NCBI GenBank assembly: GCA_002007405.1
Contig: JYIN01000011.1
Coordinates: 1 to 64,000 of the forward strand
From: Gammaproteobacteria bacterium Gsub
GTDB taxonomy: Bacteria; Pseudomonadota; Gammaproteobacteria; PS1; Pseudothioglobaceae
Direction of reading: 5' to 3'
DNA length: 64,000 nt
Part shown: piece by piece, positions 1-9,249 of the stretch
How positions within the stretch are numbered: position 1 is the stretch's first letter
How the letters are laid out: every line of letters begins with the position of its first letter
Made by a program: the position numbers and the translations under genes
Notes under the pieces: generated by a model
Databases searched by the model: none
The model's input: only the letters and a program-made list of their open reading frames with translations
Told to the model about the DNA's origin: nothing

Positions 1-102
1 GGTAGGGGGAGAGGTGCTGCCTCCATCTGAATCTGAGCCGTTACAAGCAGCGAGTGTTAAAACGATAAAACTGGTTAAAAATAATTTGCTTAGTTTAAAC
101 AT
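1..102 (-). CDS. Partial lipoprotein (N-terminal 34 codons, runs off window)
   Basis: Reading leftward from an ATG at 102, an open frame runs to the window edge. It begins with a basic n-region, a hydrophobic core and a clear lipobox (LTLAAC) with the lipidated Cys at residue 20, followed by a Gly/Ser/Asp/Pro-rich linker. This is a typical signal for an outer-membrane or periplasmic lipoprotein. An AGGAAA ribosome-binding sequence lies just upstream of the ATG. It is divergent from the RND exporter, so the two may share an 82-bp promoter region. The mature domain lies outside the window and no function can be given. Confidence 0.8.
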   Translation of the reverse strand, partial: MFKLSKLFLTSFIVLTLAACNGSDSDGGSTSPPT

Positions 103-184
103 GGTTTTTCCTATTTTAAATTTTAATGACAAATTACAACTGTTTTTGGATTATACTGCTAAAAAAAATAATAAGGAGTAAATT

Positions 185-3085
185 ATGAACGATTTTGCAA
201 AAAAATACGCTGAATTTGCAGTTAATAGACGCAAAATACTGTTATTGATTATGGGTGTGGTTACGCTGATATCCGCTTTTTTTATTAAAGATTTAGATAT
301 TCGTAACGACCCTGATACCCTATTACCAGAATCTAACCGTTATGTAGCAACCAATGCTTATGGAGAGCAAAAATTTGGTTTTGGTAATATCATGGTGATG
401 GGGTTTGTTTTAAAAGATTGTGTTGGGGGTGATAATCCCTATCAAGACGCTGACGAAATCGTGCGTTATAACCCAAAAACTGGCTTGCGGATTCATGAAT
501 CTGCCCCTGCAAAAATGACCAGAGCAGTTTGTGAAAAAGCAGGCGGTTCATGGGAGGATGATGTTGATGTTTATCAACCATGGTTCGTAAATATGGTGCA
601 AAAGGCACACAATGACATGGTCGCACTTAAACATTCTCGGGGTAATAATTTTATGGATATTGCAGCTCAAAAGATTAAATATATGGGCACTTCAGCAGAA
701 GGCGGGCTGAAGTTTGAAAGGCTTGTTCCAGTTGCTGGTATTAGCACCATAGACAAACGATTAGCCACTACCCAACTGGTACACCTTAAAAAAGGCATTG
801 AAACCAACCCTGTATTAGCCCCAATGTTGATGTTAAAACAAACTGCGGAGGGAGAGCGTTGTGAATTTGCTAAAAAAGGTTGGTTTGATGACAGCGTATG
901 TCGGGCAAAAGGATTTTTTATTGTTGGAGATTATGCCGACACAGTTAAAACCGATTATCTGCCTTGGGTGTCTTCGGTGCTGGATTTAGTAAGTGATATT
1001 AAACTTAAATATGGTGACAGAGTAGAGGTTAGGATTGCTGGTGAGCCGTATTTTCTAGCTTTTATGTTGTATGATTTGGTGCAAAAATGGTGGTTGTTTT
1101 TAGTTTCGTTTTTGATTGTAGTGGCAGCCCTTTGGTATCTTAATAAAGGGTGGCGAGGTTCGGTATTTCCCTTGATTGGGGTAGTTTCAACCATTATTAT
1201 TACTTTGGGCTTGATGGGTTTTACCCAATACAAACTAACCACAATGATGGTACTAACGCCTATGCTTTTACTCGCCATTGGCACTGGACATGCAGTGCAA
1301 GTTGTGAGGCGTTATCTAAATGAATTACACACCCAAGATTGCACCCCTTTGGCGGCTGCTGAGCAAGCAATCGCCCATACTATTGTGCCTGCAACATTGG
1401 CAATTGTAACCGATATGGTGGGCTTTTTTACTTTGTCATTTGTGGATATTTCATTTTACAAAGCCTATGCTTATTTTGGCATGTTTGGGATGCTGACAAT
1501 TTTGATAACCACCACTACTATTGCCCCGATTTTAATGGCAGTTTTTTCACCCAAACAATTAGAAAAAAATAATGCCATGTGCGAATCTTCAAATTTTGAG
1601 AAATCAATGGCAAACACGCTAACCACCGCCATTACCGGAAAGATGAAAATTATCCCAATTGGAATGATTATCGCCTTGGTTGCTTGGAGTGCGATAGAAA
1701 CCAAAATTTATACGCCCACCGACAAAAGCCCAATGCCGGGCTTAGAAGTAGGAATTAACTATTCACGAGCGGCATTTAAATACGATTCAGATGCCAATGT
1801 TGATTTACGCCGTTTGGGAGAGGTGATGCCTGGAGTCATCTCGGTAAATATCCCCATCAAAGGCAAGCCTGAGCATTTTCCAATGTTACCCCCTTGTAGC
1901 TACGATGGCTCAGCACCCAAAAATACAAAATGTTGGGATGAAGACGAAGACGCACCACAAGGGGCGTTTAATAACGCTGAAGTAATGGCAGCAATTGAAA
2001 AAACTGAAGATTGGATGCGTGCACATCCAAATATTGGATTCACAGGTTCGTATATTCAATTTTTGAAAATAGTTAATATGTTGATGATGACCCCACCCGG
2101 GCAAGAGCCAGATTTAAAATACTTTCATGTGCCAAATGCGGCTTTTATTGCCAAAAATATGGATGTTTATGGAGATCCGCAAGACAAAACTTGGGTGCCT
2201 GATGCAAATGAAATTGTTACTGGTTTTAATGGCTTATTGGAGGCAAACACTTCGCAGGGAGATTTAGAATCTTTTGTTGCCAAAGATTGGAATGAGGGAG
2301 TGATTATGGGTTTTGTCAATACCATGGACCCAGTTAAAACACATCAAACAGTGGCAGACATTCAAAAATTTTTTGCAGATAATAAAAATCAGCTGGGTTT
2401 TAACTTGGTTAATTGGGGTTATAAATCAGGTGATATTGTAAAAATGCCCGAAAGTGGAAAAACCGTGCAAATTGAAGACAGCGGCACTGATAGCGTCTCA
2501 GTAGGTGGTTTTCTAGGAGCCACTGAGGCAACGCATGATGTGGCAGAATCGGAATACATTAAATCACCACTTATAACCGCATTGGCAATTTTTGCGATTG
2601 CAGCACTGATTTTTGGCTCACCCTTGATTGCGGGTATTTTAACAGCTACTTTATTGATAACGCTATTTGGGCAATACGGGCTGGGGGCTTATTATACTCG
2701 GGTTGAGAATTGGTCTGGCAATCTACATTTTGCCACTTTGGTATCGCTATCTATTGCGATGGGGCTGGGCGTTGATTATGGTGTTTATATGATTTCTCGG
2801 CTTAGAGAAGAAATGTATGCGGCTGGCGGAAAGTGGGTTGATTCATTAAAAAATACCTTAGAGACAACGGGGGCAGCGGTGTTTGCATCAATTTTAGTGT
2901 TGTTGGCAAGTTTTATTCCACTGTTAATGACACAGTTGGCCAATACTTGGGCGCTTGGCGTGTTTATCTCTCAAGCACTGATTATTGACATGGTGATTGC
3001 TTTGACGATTATTCCGATATTGATTTATGTTTTTAAACCTAAATATGTTTTTTTTAAAAAAAGGCTTGAAGAAAGCAAAACATAA
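185..3085 (+). CDS. RND-superfamily (MMPL-type) exporter, 966 aa
   Basis: Large inner-membrane transporter with the duplicated RND layout. TM1 is at about residues 17-34, followed by a roughly 260-residue periplasmic domain, a bundle of helices from about 300 to 510, a second periplasmic domain of about 280 residues, and a final bundle from about 795. The second half carries the conserved segment GLGVDYGVYMISRLREE typical of MMPL/RND proteins. The first periplasmic domain has several Cys that could form disulfides. Such exporters move lipids or other hydrophobic molecules using the proton motive force; the substrate here is unknown. An AAGGAG site lies 6 nt before the ATG and a TATACT -10-like hexamer at 152-157. 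No membrane-fusion or outer-membrane partner is adjacent, only the divergent lipoprotein. Confidence 0.85.
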   Translation: MNDFAKKYAEFAVNRRKILLLIMGVVTLISAFFIKDLDIRNDPDTLLPESNRYVATNAYGEQKFGFGNIMVMGFVLKDCVGGDNPYQDADEIVRYNPKTGLRIHESAPAKMTRAVCEKAGGSWEDDVDVYQPWFVNMVQKAHNDMVALKHSRGNNFMDIAAQKIKYMGTSAEGGLKFERLVPVAGISTIDKRLATTQLVHLKKGIETNPVLAPMLMLKQTAEGERCEFAKKGWFDDSVCRAKGFFIVGDYADTVKTDYLPWVSSVLDLVSDIKLKYGDRVEVRIAGEPYFLAFMLYDLVQKWWLFLVSFLIVVAALWYLNKGWRGSVFPLIGVVSTIIITLGLMGFTQYKLTTMMVLTPMLLLAIGTGHAVQVVRRYLNELHTQDCTPLAAAEQAIAHTIVPATLAIVTDMVGFFTLSFVDISFYKAYAYFGMFGMLTILITTTTIAPILMAVFSPKQLEKNNAMCESSNFEKSMANTLTTAITGKMKIIPIGMIIALVAWSAIETKIYTPTDKSPMPGLEVGINYSRAAFKYDSDANVDLRRLGEVMPGVISVNIPIKGKPEHFPMLPPCSYDGSAPKNTKCWDEDEDAPQGAFNNAEVMAAIEKTEDWMRAHPNIGFTGSYIQFLKIVNMLMMTPPGQEPDLKYFHVPNAAFIAKNMDVYGDPQDKTWVPDANEIVTGFNGLLEANTSQGDLESFVAKDWNEGVIMGFVNTMDPVKTHQTVADIQKFFADNKNQLGFNLVNWGYKSGDIVKMPESGKTVQIEDSGTDSVSVGGFLGATEATHDVAESEYIKSPLITALAIFAIAALIFGSPLIAGILTATLLITLFGQYGLGAYYTRVENWSGNLHFATLVSLSIAMGLGVDYGVYMISRLREEMYAAGGKWVDSLKNTLETTGAAVFASILVLLASFIPLLMTQLANTWALGVFISQALIIDMVIALTIIPILIYVFKPKYVFFKKRLEESKT

Positions 3086-3220
3086 CACAAATGCTAAAAC
3101 AAAGAACAGAAAAACAAATAACAAAACAGGTGAGGATTGTTGCCAGTATGGCATCCCAAATCCACTTTAACCCGTAATATAAGGCGTTTGGGCGAGGCGT
3201 AGCCGTTTTTTCCCGTGCCT

Positions 3221-3256
3221 TCATATGGTAAAAACTTATCTGTCATATGGTAAAAA
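3221..3256 (+). repeat. Two 14-bp direct repeats in the 280-bp gap before glyQ
   Basis: TCATATGGTAAAAA occurs at 3221-3234 and again at 3243-3256, a 22-bp period (about two helical turns), and each copy contains the palindrome CATATG. The same gap holds a small perfect hairpin (TGCCA-GTA-TGGCA, 3141-3153) and a weak GGC-GTA-GCC stem followed by six T (3196-3211) that could end the RND transcript. The spacing would suit a dimeric regulator upstream of glyQ, but no known operator was recognised. Confidence 0.45.
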
Positions 3257-3365
3257 AAATCAGCAATCCTTGTTTTTTTATGGGAGTGCCTAACAAGAAA
3301 AAAATGTTAAATGCTTTGGCAAAAAATAAAAGGTAAAATTTATTTATTTTTGCTAATTCCAGATT

Positions 3366-4265
3366 ATGTCAATTACAGATTTAGATACTCAGGTTTCTTT
3401 TCAAAATTTAATCTTAAAATTGCAATTATTCTGGGCATCAAAAGCCTGCACGCTACTGCAATCTTTTGATATGGAGATGGGAGCTGGAACTTTCCATCCA
3501 GCAACTTTTTTGCGTGCCATAGGTCCTGAGCCATGGAAATGCGCTTATGTACAACCTTCAAGGCGCCCTACCGATGGACGCTTTGGAGAAAATCCAAACC
3601 GCTTGGGGCATTATTATCAGTTTCAGGTATTGCTTAAACCCTCACCACAGGAGATTCAAGATCTATACTTGGAATCCTTAGCCGAAATTGGCATTGATTT
3701 GGCTAAACATGATCTGCGCTTTGTAGAAGATAATTGGGAGTCACCCACACTCGGTGCTTGGGGGTTGGGCTGGGAAGTTTGGTTAGATGGTATGGAAGTA
3801 AGTCAATTTACCTATTTTCAACAAGTTGGTGGTCTTGTTTGCAAGCCCGTTTCTGGAGAATTAACCTATGGTTTAGAGCGTTTAGCGATGTATCTGCAGG
3901 GTGTTGATTCAGTGTTTGACCTAACTTGGGTCAAAGGCGTGAGTTATCAAGATGTGTTTCATCAAAACGAGGTTGAGCAATCTAAATATAATTTTGAAAT
4001 TGCTGATATAGAAGTGCTATTCAGGCAATTTGATGAGGCCGAGGATATGAATAAAAAACTTATTGCCTGTGCCCTGCCCTATCCTGCGTATGAACAGGTT
4101 ATGAAGGCTTCACATTTATTCAATTTGTTGGATGCGCGCCGTGCCATCAGTGTTACTGACCGTGCACGCTTTATTCACCGGGTGCATACTATGAGCCAAA
4201 AAGTAGCCCAAACTTATTATGATTCGCGGGCGGCTTTGGGCTTTCCTATGTTAAAAACTCAGTGA
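3366..4265 (+). CDS. glyQ: Glycyl-tRNA synthetase alpha subunit
   Basis: 299-residue class II synthetase alpha chain, close to the usual length of about 300 residues. It carries the family's very conserved N-terminal block around residues 40-100 ([15 protein letters not shown], then the Arg-rich [12 protein letters not shown] segment), which forms the glycine- and ATP-binding catalytic core. It needs the beta subunit (GlyS) for tRNA recognition, in an alpha2-beta2 complex. In most gammaproteobacteria glyS follows directly; here the next gene is yqaA and glyS lies 22 kb away on the other strand. The stop codon overlaps the GTG start of the next gene, so the two are co-transcribed. Confidence 0.97.
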   Translation: MSITDLDTQVSFQNLILKLQLFWASKACTLLQSFDMEMGAGTFHPATFLRAIGPEPWKCAYVQPSRRPTDGRFGENPNRLGHYYQFQVLLKPSPQEIQDLYLESLAEIGIDLAKHDLRFVEDNWESPTLGAWGLGWEVWLDGMEVSQFTYFQQVGGLVCKPVSGELTYGLERLAMYLQGVDSVFDLTWVKGVSYQDVFHQNEVEQSKYNFEIADIEVLFRQFDEAEDMNKKLIACALPYPAYEQVMKASHLFNLLDARRAISVTDRARFIHRVHTMSQKVAQTYYDSRAALGFPMLKTQ

Positions 4266-4849
4266 AGATTTTTTCTAAATTTTATCAAACTGTGCTCACT
4301 TGGGCTGGCTACAGATATGCTAGCGTTTATTTGGGTTTTTTAAGTTTTATTGAGAGTTTTATTCTGCCCTATCCACCGCCTGATATTTTATTAGCGCCGA
4401 TGACATTAAAAAACCCACAAAAAGCCTACCAATTTGCTTTTGTATGCACTTTATTTTCAGTTCTGGGGGGTGTTGTTGGTTATTTAATTGGTGCTTTTTT
4501 TATTGACTTAATCATGCCACTGATAGAAAAAATGCACTATCTTGACGAGTTGGATACGGTCAAAGATTATTTTACCCAATACGGGGTGTTGATTATTATT
4601 ATCGCTGGCTTCTCGCCCGTGCCTTATAAGATCTTCACCATCGGTGCAGGAGTTGTTTCAATGGTATTTTTACCGTTTGTTGTGTTTTCATTTCTATCAC
4701 GAGGGGCACGGTTTTTTTTGGTAACATTTTTGGTTAAAAAATTTGGTCAAGAATGTGATACTTGGCTTAAAAAATACATTGACCGACTCGGTTATGCCTT
4801 GATTTTGATTATTTTTATAGGGGTTTGGTATGCAAATATCTCAAATTAA
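4262..4849 (+). CDS. yqaA: YqaA/DedA-like (VTT domain) inner-membrane protein
   Basis: 195-residue polytopic protein. The N-terminal [20 protein letters not shown] and the central [15 protein letters not shown] are the re-entrant-loop motifs of the VTT (formerly SNARE-associated) family to which YqaA and DedA belong. DedA-family members are linked to phospholipid recycling and proton-motive-force maintenance; the YqaA branch has no settled substrate. A GTG start at 4262 overlaps the glyQ stop, and the 3' end overlaps the next gene by 20 bp, so translation is probably coupled. YqaA commonly neighbours nlpD-type genes in this class, as it does here. Confidence 0.88.
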   Translation: MKIFSKFYQTVLTWAGYRYASVYLGFLSFIESFILPYPPPDILLAPMTLKNPQKAYQFAFVCTLFSVLGGVVGYLIGAFFIDLIMPLIEKMHYLDELDTVKDYFTQYGVLIIIIAGFSPVPYKIFTIGAGVVSMVFLPFVVFSFLSRGARFFLVTFLVKKFGQECDTWLKKYIDRLGYALILIIFIGVWYANISN

Positions 4850-5369
4850 ATTATTGGTGCTAATGGCTGTTTTATCACTTAACGGTTGCTCTTCGTCTGC
4901 TCCTGATAAAGCAAAAATTATTGTTATTGAAAAATCACTTAATTTGGACAAAACCAAACAAGACTCACCACCAGACAATGCCAAGTCTGAAAAAAACATC
5001 GCGCCGAGTGCGAAAAAGAAAGAAATTTTGAAAGATTACGCACCCATTCCAGTTATGGGTAAAATCATTCAAACTTTTTCCAAACAAAATCCGCAAATCG
5101 TCTTTGAGACCGAGCAAGCTCAGCCAGTACGCGCAATTCTTGATGGCATTGTGATTTATGATGAAAATCCAAAAAACCATGACAAAACGATTGTCATCAA
5201 ACATCCGCTGGGTTTTTATAGTTTTTATACCCCAAACCAAAATCTAAAAATAAAAAATGGCATGCGGGTAAAAAAAGGACAGATTATCGCCTCAACTCAA
5301 GCCTCAAATTTTTACTTTAAAATAAAAAAATTTTCCACCCCAATCAATCCAATTAAATATTTGAAATAA
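4830..5369 (+). CDS. NlpD-like lipoprotein with degenerate LytM/M23 domain
   Basis: 179 residues. A signal peptide ends in a lipobox (LSLNGC), followed by a charged, low-complexity linker and then a C-terminal LytM-like fold from about residue 75 (IPVMGKIIQTFS; AILDGIVIYDEN; VIKHPLGFYSFY; KKGQIIAST). The zinc-binding HxxxD and HxH residues of active M23 peptidases are not visible, so it is probably an amidase activator like NlpD/EnvC rather than an enzyme. Neither rpoS nor a LysM domain accompanies it. It overlaps yqaA by 20 bp. Confidence 0.75.
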   Translation: MQISQIKLLVLMAVLSLNGCSSSAPDKAKIIVIEKSLNLDKTKQDSPPDNAKSEKNIAPSAKKKEILKDYAPIPVMGKIIQTFSKQNPQIVFETEQAQPVRAILDGIVIYDENPKNHDKTIVIKHPLGFYSFYTPNQNLKIKNGMRVKKGQIIASTQASNFYFKIKKFSTPINPIKYLK

Positions 5370-5386
5370 TTGTTAAAATAAAATCT

Positions 5387-6421
5387 ATGAATGAATTTTT
5401 GCAGAATGCAGCCCCTTACCAAATAATAACTGCTCTTTTTATTATTGCCTTGATTACACACTTGGCATTGAGTTTGGTGCTTAAAAAAATTTCCCATCAC
5501 GCCCATAAAACTAAAAATCAATGGGATGATTATTTGATAAATGCAATAACCCCACCACTCAAAATGCTCGTTTGGTTTGGATGGATTTACTTTTCTATTA
5601 TTATATTCAGAGGGCAAGTTGAGATACTCAATAAAATTGTTAAACATACTGACATTATCCTTATCTTTATTATTACTTGGGGAGTTCTTAGAATTATCTC
5701 TGGGGTTGAGGCTTATTTATTAAAAAATAACCTCAATGTTGATAATGACTCTGTGCGCTTGATTACGCGACTTTTCAAAATTCTTATTATTATTGCCATT
5801 GCACTTGGTATTGCTCAATATTTAGGATTTTCGATCTCCAGTTTGCTGACTTTTGGTGGGGTTGGTGGCATTGTTATCGGCTTTGCTGCCAAAGACATGT
5901 TGGCTAATATTTTTGGTGGGTTGATGATTCAAATGGACAAACCTTTTTCAACTGGAGACTGGATTCGTTCAACTGAATTTGAAGGTGTGGTAGAGAAAAT
6001 TGGCTGGCGAATTACCCGGATTCGCACCTTTAATAAAAACCCAGTCTATATTCCTAATTCTATCTTTGCATCACTTCCAATTGAAACCCCTTCACGCATG
6101 AGTAATCGCCGCATTAAAGAGATTATCGGCGTTCGTTATGACGATATTGAACAACTGCCTGATATTATTAACGCAATAGAGGATTTATTAAAATCCCACC
6201 AAGATATTGACCATTCTCAACCACTTAGAGTCTATTTTAATCACTTCAATGCCTCATCCCTTGATTTTATTATCCATGCCTTCACCAAAACCACCAGCAA
6301 AGGAGAATATCAGAAAATAAAGGCTGAAATTTTGCTTGATATTGCAAAAATTATCGCCCAGTACAAAGCACAAATCGCCTACCCCACCCAAACGCTACAC
6401 ATTGCCTCAGACAACAATTAA
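5387..6421 (+). CDS. Small-conductance mechanosensitive channel, MscS family
   Basis: 344 residues. Four hydrophobic N-terminal segments precede the pore-lining helix, whose Gly/Ala-rich signature GGVGGIVIGFAAKDMLANIF lies around residues 157-177. The MscS beta domain follows (DKPFSTGDWI, EGVVEKIGWRITRIRT, PNSIFAS) and then the alpha/beta C-terminal domain. These channels release solutes during hypo-osmotic shock. It is longer than E. coli MscS (286 residues) at the N-terminus, resembling YnaI/YbdG-like medium-length forms. It starts 17 bp after the NlpD-like gene. Confidence 0.92.
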   Translation: MNEFLQNAAPYQIITALFIIALITHLALSLVLKKISHHAHKTKNQWDDYLINAITPPLKMLVWFGWIYFSIIIFRGQVEILNKIVKHTDIILIFIITWGVLRIISGVEAYLLKNNLNVDNDSVRLITRLFKILIIIAIALGIAQYLGFSISSLLTFGGVGGIVIGFAAKDMLANIFGGLMIQMDKPFSTGDWIRSTEFEGVVEKIGWRITRIRTFNKNPVYIPNSIFASLPIETPSRMSNRRIKEIIGVRYDDIEQLPDIINAIEDLLKSHQDIDHSQPLRVYFNHFNASSLDFIIHAFTKTTSKGEYQKIKAEILLDIAKIIAQYKAQIAYPTQTLHIASDNN

Positions 6422-6452
6422 AAAACTTCCGCCTTGCATCCAGTAAAAAAAT

Positions 6453-7769
6453 ATGAATAAACTATACATTCGTACTTTCGGCTGTCAAATGAATGAATAC
6501 GACTCCAATAAAATGACTGACATCCTCAAACACTCGCATGGCTTAGAGGTTACCAGCGATCCATTTGAGGCGGATGTTTTACTACTCAATACCTGTTCTA
6601 TTCGTGAAAAAGCCCAAGAAAAACTCTTTCACCAGCTAGGTCGTTGGCGCAAGCTCAAAGACCAAAACCCTAAGTTAGTGATTGGCGTTGGTGGCTGCGT
6701 AGCATCGCAAGAGGGGGCGCTCATTCTCAAACGCGCGCCCTATGTGGATATGATTTTTGGACCTCAAACCTTGCATCGATTACCCAATATGCTAAATGAT
6801 GCACTCGGCAGCAAACAAGTCAGTATTGATGTGTCTTTTCCAGAAATTGAAAAGTTTGATTTTCTGCCCCAACCAAAAACCAGTAGCGCATGCGCTTTTG
6901 TTTCTATTATGGAGGGTTGTAGCAAATATTGCTCGTTTTGTGTGGTGCCTTATACCCGCGGCGAAGAAGTCTCGCGTCCGTTTAATGATGTGCTTCAAGA
7001 GGTGAATATTTTGGCAAATCAAGGTGTGCGTGAGGTTAATTTACTGGGGCAAAATGTCAATGCCTATCAAGGTTTAATGGACGATGGGCAAAATGCAGAT
7101 ATAGCTTTATTGATAAACATTGTGGCACAAATTGAGGGCATTGAGCGGATTCGCTATACCACTTCACACCCAGTGGAATTTAACGACCGCCTAATTCAGA
7201 CCTATGCCGAAGTGCCAGAGCTGGTCTCACACCTACACCTGCCGATTCAAAGTGGTGCTGATAAAATTTTAACACTTATGAAACGCGGTCATAGTACTTT
7301 AGAATACAAATCAAAAATTGATAAATTACGCCAAATTCGCCCTGATATTTCCATCTCGTCTGATTTTATCATTGGTTTCCCAGGTGAGGATGAAGCTGAT
7401 TTTAACAACACCATAAAACTCATTGATGAAATTGGTTTTGATAAATCTTTTAGTTTTATTTACTCACCGCGCCCTGGCACACCTGCTGCTACCTATCCCG
7501 ATGATGAATCAATGACAGTAAAAAAACAACGCCTGTCCCAGCTACAAAAAATCATCAATAAAAACACCGAGTCAATCTCTAAATCAATGATTGGCAGTGT
7601 GCAAAAAATCCTAGTTGAGAATATCGGCAAAAAAAACCACACTCTATTCGGCCGCACCGAAAATATGCGTAACACCCATTTTCAAGGTGACAGTTCTCTA
7701 ATCGGGCAAATTGTCAAAGTAAAAATCACCGATGCCCGCAACAATTCCCTAATAGGCACCATAATTTAA
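6453..7769 (+). CDS. miaB: tRNA A37 methylthiotransferase MiaB
   Basis: 438 residues with all parts of the family. The N-terminal UPF0004 domain carries three cluster-ligand Cys ([28 protein letters not shown]). The radical-SAM CxxxCxxC (GCSKYCSFC) is near residues 155-162, and a C-terminal TRAM domain binds tRNA. It converts i6A37 to ms2i6A37 with two [4Fe-4S] clusters and SAM, which links it functionally to metK in this window. In E. coli miaB precedes phoH-ybeY-ybeX; here phoH lies 2 kb away with apaG and copper genes in between. Confidence 0.97.
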   Translation: MNKLYIRTFGCQMNEYDSNKMTDILKHSHGLEVTSDPFEADVLLLNTCSIREKAQEKLFHQLGRWRKLKDQNPKLVIGVGGCVASQEGALILKRAPYVDMIFGPQTLHRLPNMLNDALGSKQVSIDVSFPEIEKFDFLPQPKTSSACAFVSIMEGCSKYCSFCVVPYTRGEEVSRPFNDVLQEVNILANQGVREVNLLGQNVNAYQGLMDDGQNADIALLINIVAQIEGIERIRYTTSHPVEFNDRLIQTYAEVPELVSHLHLPIQSGADKILTLMKRGHSTLEYKSKIDKLRQIRPDISISSDFIIGFPGEDEADFNNTIKLIDEIGFDKSFSFIYSPRPGTPAATYPDDESMTVKKQRLSQLQKIINKNTESISKSMIGSVQKILVENIGKKNHTLFGRTENMRNTHFQGDSSLIGQIVKVKITDARNNSLIGTII

Positions 7770-7810
7770 ACAGTGCCTTATTTTTTAGAAGCAATTAACT
7801 CAACGAAGCT

Positions 7811-7838
7811 CTTACACTTATGGGTTAATAAGTATAAT
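7811..7838 (+). promoter_or_regulatory. Candidate sigma70 promoter for apaG
   Basis: CTTACA at 7811-7816, a 16-nt spacer and a perfect TATAAT at 7833-7838, placing the transcript start about 65-70 nt upstream of the apaG ATG. It lies in the 142-bp gap after miaB. Confidence 0.45.
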
Positions 7839-7911
7839 GCTGACAGACGCCCCAACAGCATCCTAAAACACTGACCATTGATTGATAAATTTATCTAATT
7901 AAGCAAAGATT

Positions 7912-8289
7912 ATGAACAACAAAAATAAAATTAGCGTCATCGTGCAAACAAAATACTTAGAGCAAGAATCTAACCCACAAAAACAAAGATTTGTGTTTGC
8001 CTACCATATCACCATTAAAAACTTAGGTGATAATACTTGCCAGCTCATCGATCGACACTGGCATATTACCAGCGAGGACAATACAACCGAAGAAGTCATT
8101 GGACAAGGCGTAGTGGGGCAACAGCCTTTTATTGCACCCAATGAACAATACGAATATACATCGGGGGCAATATTAACCACACCAACGGGCAGTATGTATG
8201 GCGCTTATGGTATGCTAAATGATGACCATGAGCGTTTTGAGGTTAGCATTCCTGAGTTTGGTCTATTTGGACCTAGAACCTTACACTAA
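7912..8289 (+). CDS. apaG: ApaG domain protein
   Basis: 125 residues, the normal ApaG length, with an immunoglobulin-like beta fold. The family signatures are present: FAYHITIKNLG, the RHWHITSEDN strand, GQGVVGQQPFIAPNEQYEYTS, and the C-terminal GSMYGAYGM and IPEFGLF blocks. The biochemical role is unsettled; Salmonella CorD/ApaG was linked to Co2+/Mg2+ efflux. The gene is normally co-transcribed with apaH, and the sequence just downstream looks like an apaH relic. Confidence 0.93.
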   Translation: MNNKNKISVIVQTKYLEQESNPQKQRFVFAYHITIKNLGDNTCQLIDRHWHITSEDNTTEEVIGQGVVGQQPFIAPNEQYEYTSGAILTTPTGSMYGAYGMLNDDHERFEVSIPEFGLFGPRTLH

Positions 8290-8304
8290 CCCACTCTAAT
8301 ACAC

Positions 8305-8562
8305 TATGCGATTGGTGATATTCAAGATAATTTACCTGCACCTAGACAATTATTTAAAAAAGTAGATTAAAACTACCGCATTAACGCTTTAAGTTTGGAA
8401 GGTAAAAAACTTATCCATTTTAATAACAATCACTTAATCACCCGGTTTAGAAAAAGTATTATTCAGATAAATAAATCTAATTTTTATCGGTTATTATTAC
8501 CAATACATATTACAAATAAGTCATCGGTTGGTGTTATTATGCTGGAATTATCCCTCGTCTAA
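8305..8562 (+). pseudogene. apaH: Decayed apaH (diadenosine tetraphosphatase) relic
   Basis: Fifteen bases after the apaG stop an open stretch encodes YAIGDIQ followed by about 14 more residues (8305-8367), then TAA at 8368. YAIGDIQG is the extreme N-terminus of symmetrical Ap4A hydrolase ApaH, where the Asp is a metal ligand, and apaG-apaH is the canonical order. The usual initiating ATG is replaced by a CTA-ATA-CAC context, and the following Gly-Cys/Asp-Glu region is altered. The same frame stays open for another 64 codons (8371-8562) but shows none of the later metallophosphatase motifs (GNHD and others). I call this a deletion-ridden relic; the N-terminal match and its position are the evidence, and the 3' limit is uncertain. 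Confidence 0.6.
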
Positions 8563-8580
8563 TACCACGCAGTGGCGAGG
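8553..8580. terminator. Hairpin between convergent apaG relic and SCO1 gene
   Basis: CCTCG at 8553-8557 pairs with CGAGG at 8576-8580, enclosing a second stem CCAC-GCA-GTGG (8565-8575), with a one-sided 7-nt bulge. It sits 3 bp beyond the SCO1 stop in a convergent gap. There is no T-run on either side, so a function in termination or mRNA-end protection is only a guess. Confidence 0.35.
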
Positions 8581-8583
8581 ATA

Positions 8584-9249
8584 CTAGGCTTGGGTTAAGA
8601 GTTTGATATCATCAGCCATTTTCTCTACTCGGTGTGGTGCTGGGAAGCCAGCAAAAATTTGGCCGTCAGGACTGAGTAAGTAAATCCACGCTGTGTGGTT
8701 GATTAGGTAGGTGTTTATACCTGCAGGGATTTTGTCTGTTTTGGTTAGAATCTTTTGCTTTCCTTCTACTTCTATTACCCGTTCATAGTAAGCGCCGAAT
8801 GGCTTGATAAAATTATCAATTTGCGCTTGTTTTCCAGTTACGCCGATAAAATCTTTATTAAAAAAAGTAACATAGGATTTAAGCACTTCTGCGCTGTCAC
8901 GCTGAGTATCAAAAGTAACAAAAACCACTTCGGGCGATGGCAAGCCGCGTTGCTTGAGGATTTTTTTTAATTGATTCATATCCATCAACCCTGTTGGACA
9001 AACATCAGGACAATGGGTATAGCCAAAAAATAATAAAGTCCATTGATTTTTAAGTCGGGCATTATCAAAAATATCCCCATTATGGTCTAAAAGCGAAAAA
9101 TTAACCAACGCTTTATCAGGATTAACCAGTAGGGTTGAAGTTTTGAGTGCTCGTTTGAGTTTTTTGTAATCGGTATTATCACTGCTAAATACAATGATGA
9201 CCAGTGCAAAAATGGCAATTAGGACAATGGCTAATATGGATTTTTTCAT
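8584..9249 (-). CDS. SCO1/SenC-type copper chaperone
   Basis: 221 residues. An uncleaved N-terminal membrane anchor (about residues 5-22) precedes a thioredoxin-fold domain with the copper-binding CxxxC (C80, C84 in GYTHCPDVCPTG) and the distal ligand His185 (INHTAW). SCO proteins load copper into the CuA site of cytochrome c oxidase or act as thiol reductases for it. Its ATG overlaps the stop of the PCu(A)C gene by one base, so the two form an operon delivering copper to the terminal oxidase. Confidence 0.94.
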   Translation of the reverse strand: MKKSILAIVLIAIFALVIIVFSSDNTDYKKLKRALKTSTLLVNPDKALVNFSLLDHNGDIFDNARLKNQWTLLFFGYTHCPDVCPTGLMDMNQLKKILKQRGLPSPEVVFVTFDTQRDSAEVLKSYVTFFNKDFIGVTGKQAQIDNFIKPFGAYYERVIEVEGKQKILTKTDKIPAGINTYLINHTAWIYLLSPDGQIFAGFPAPHRVEKMADDIKLLTQA

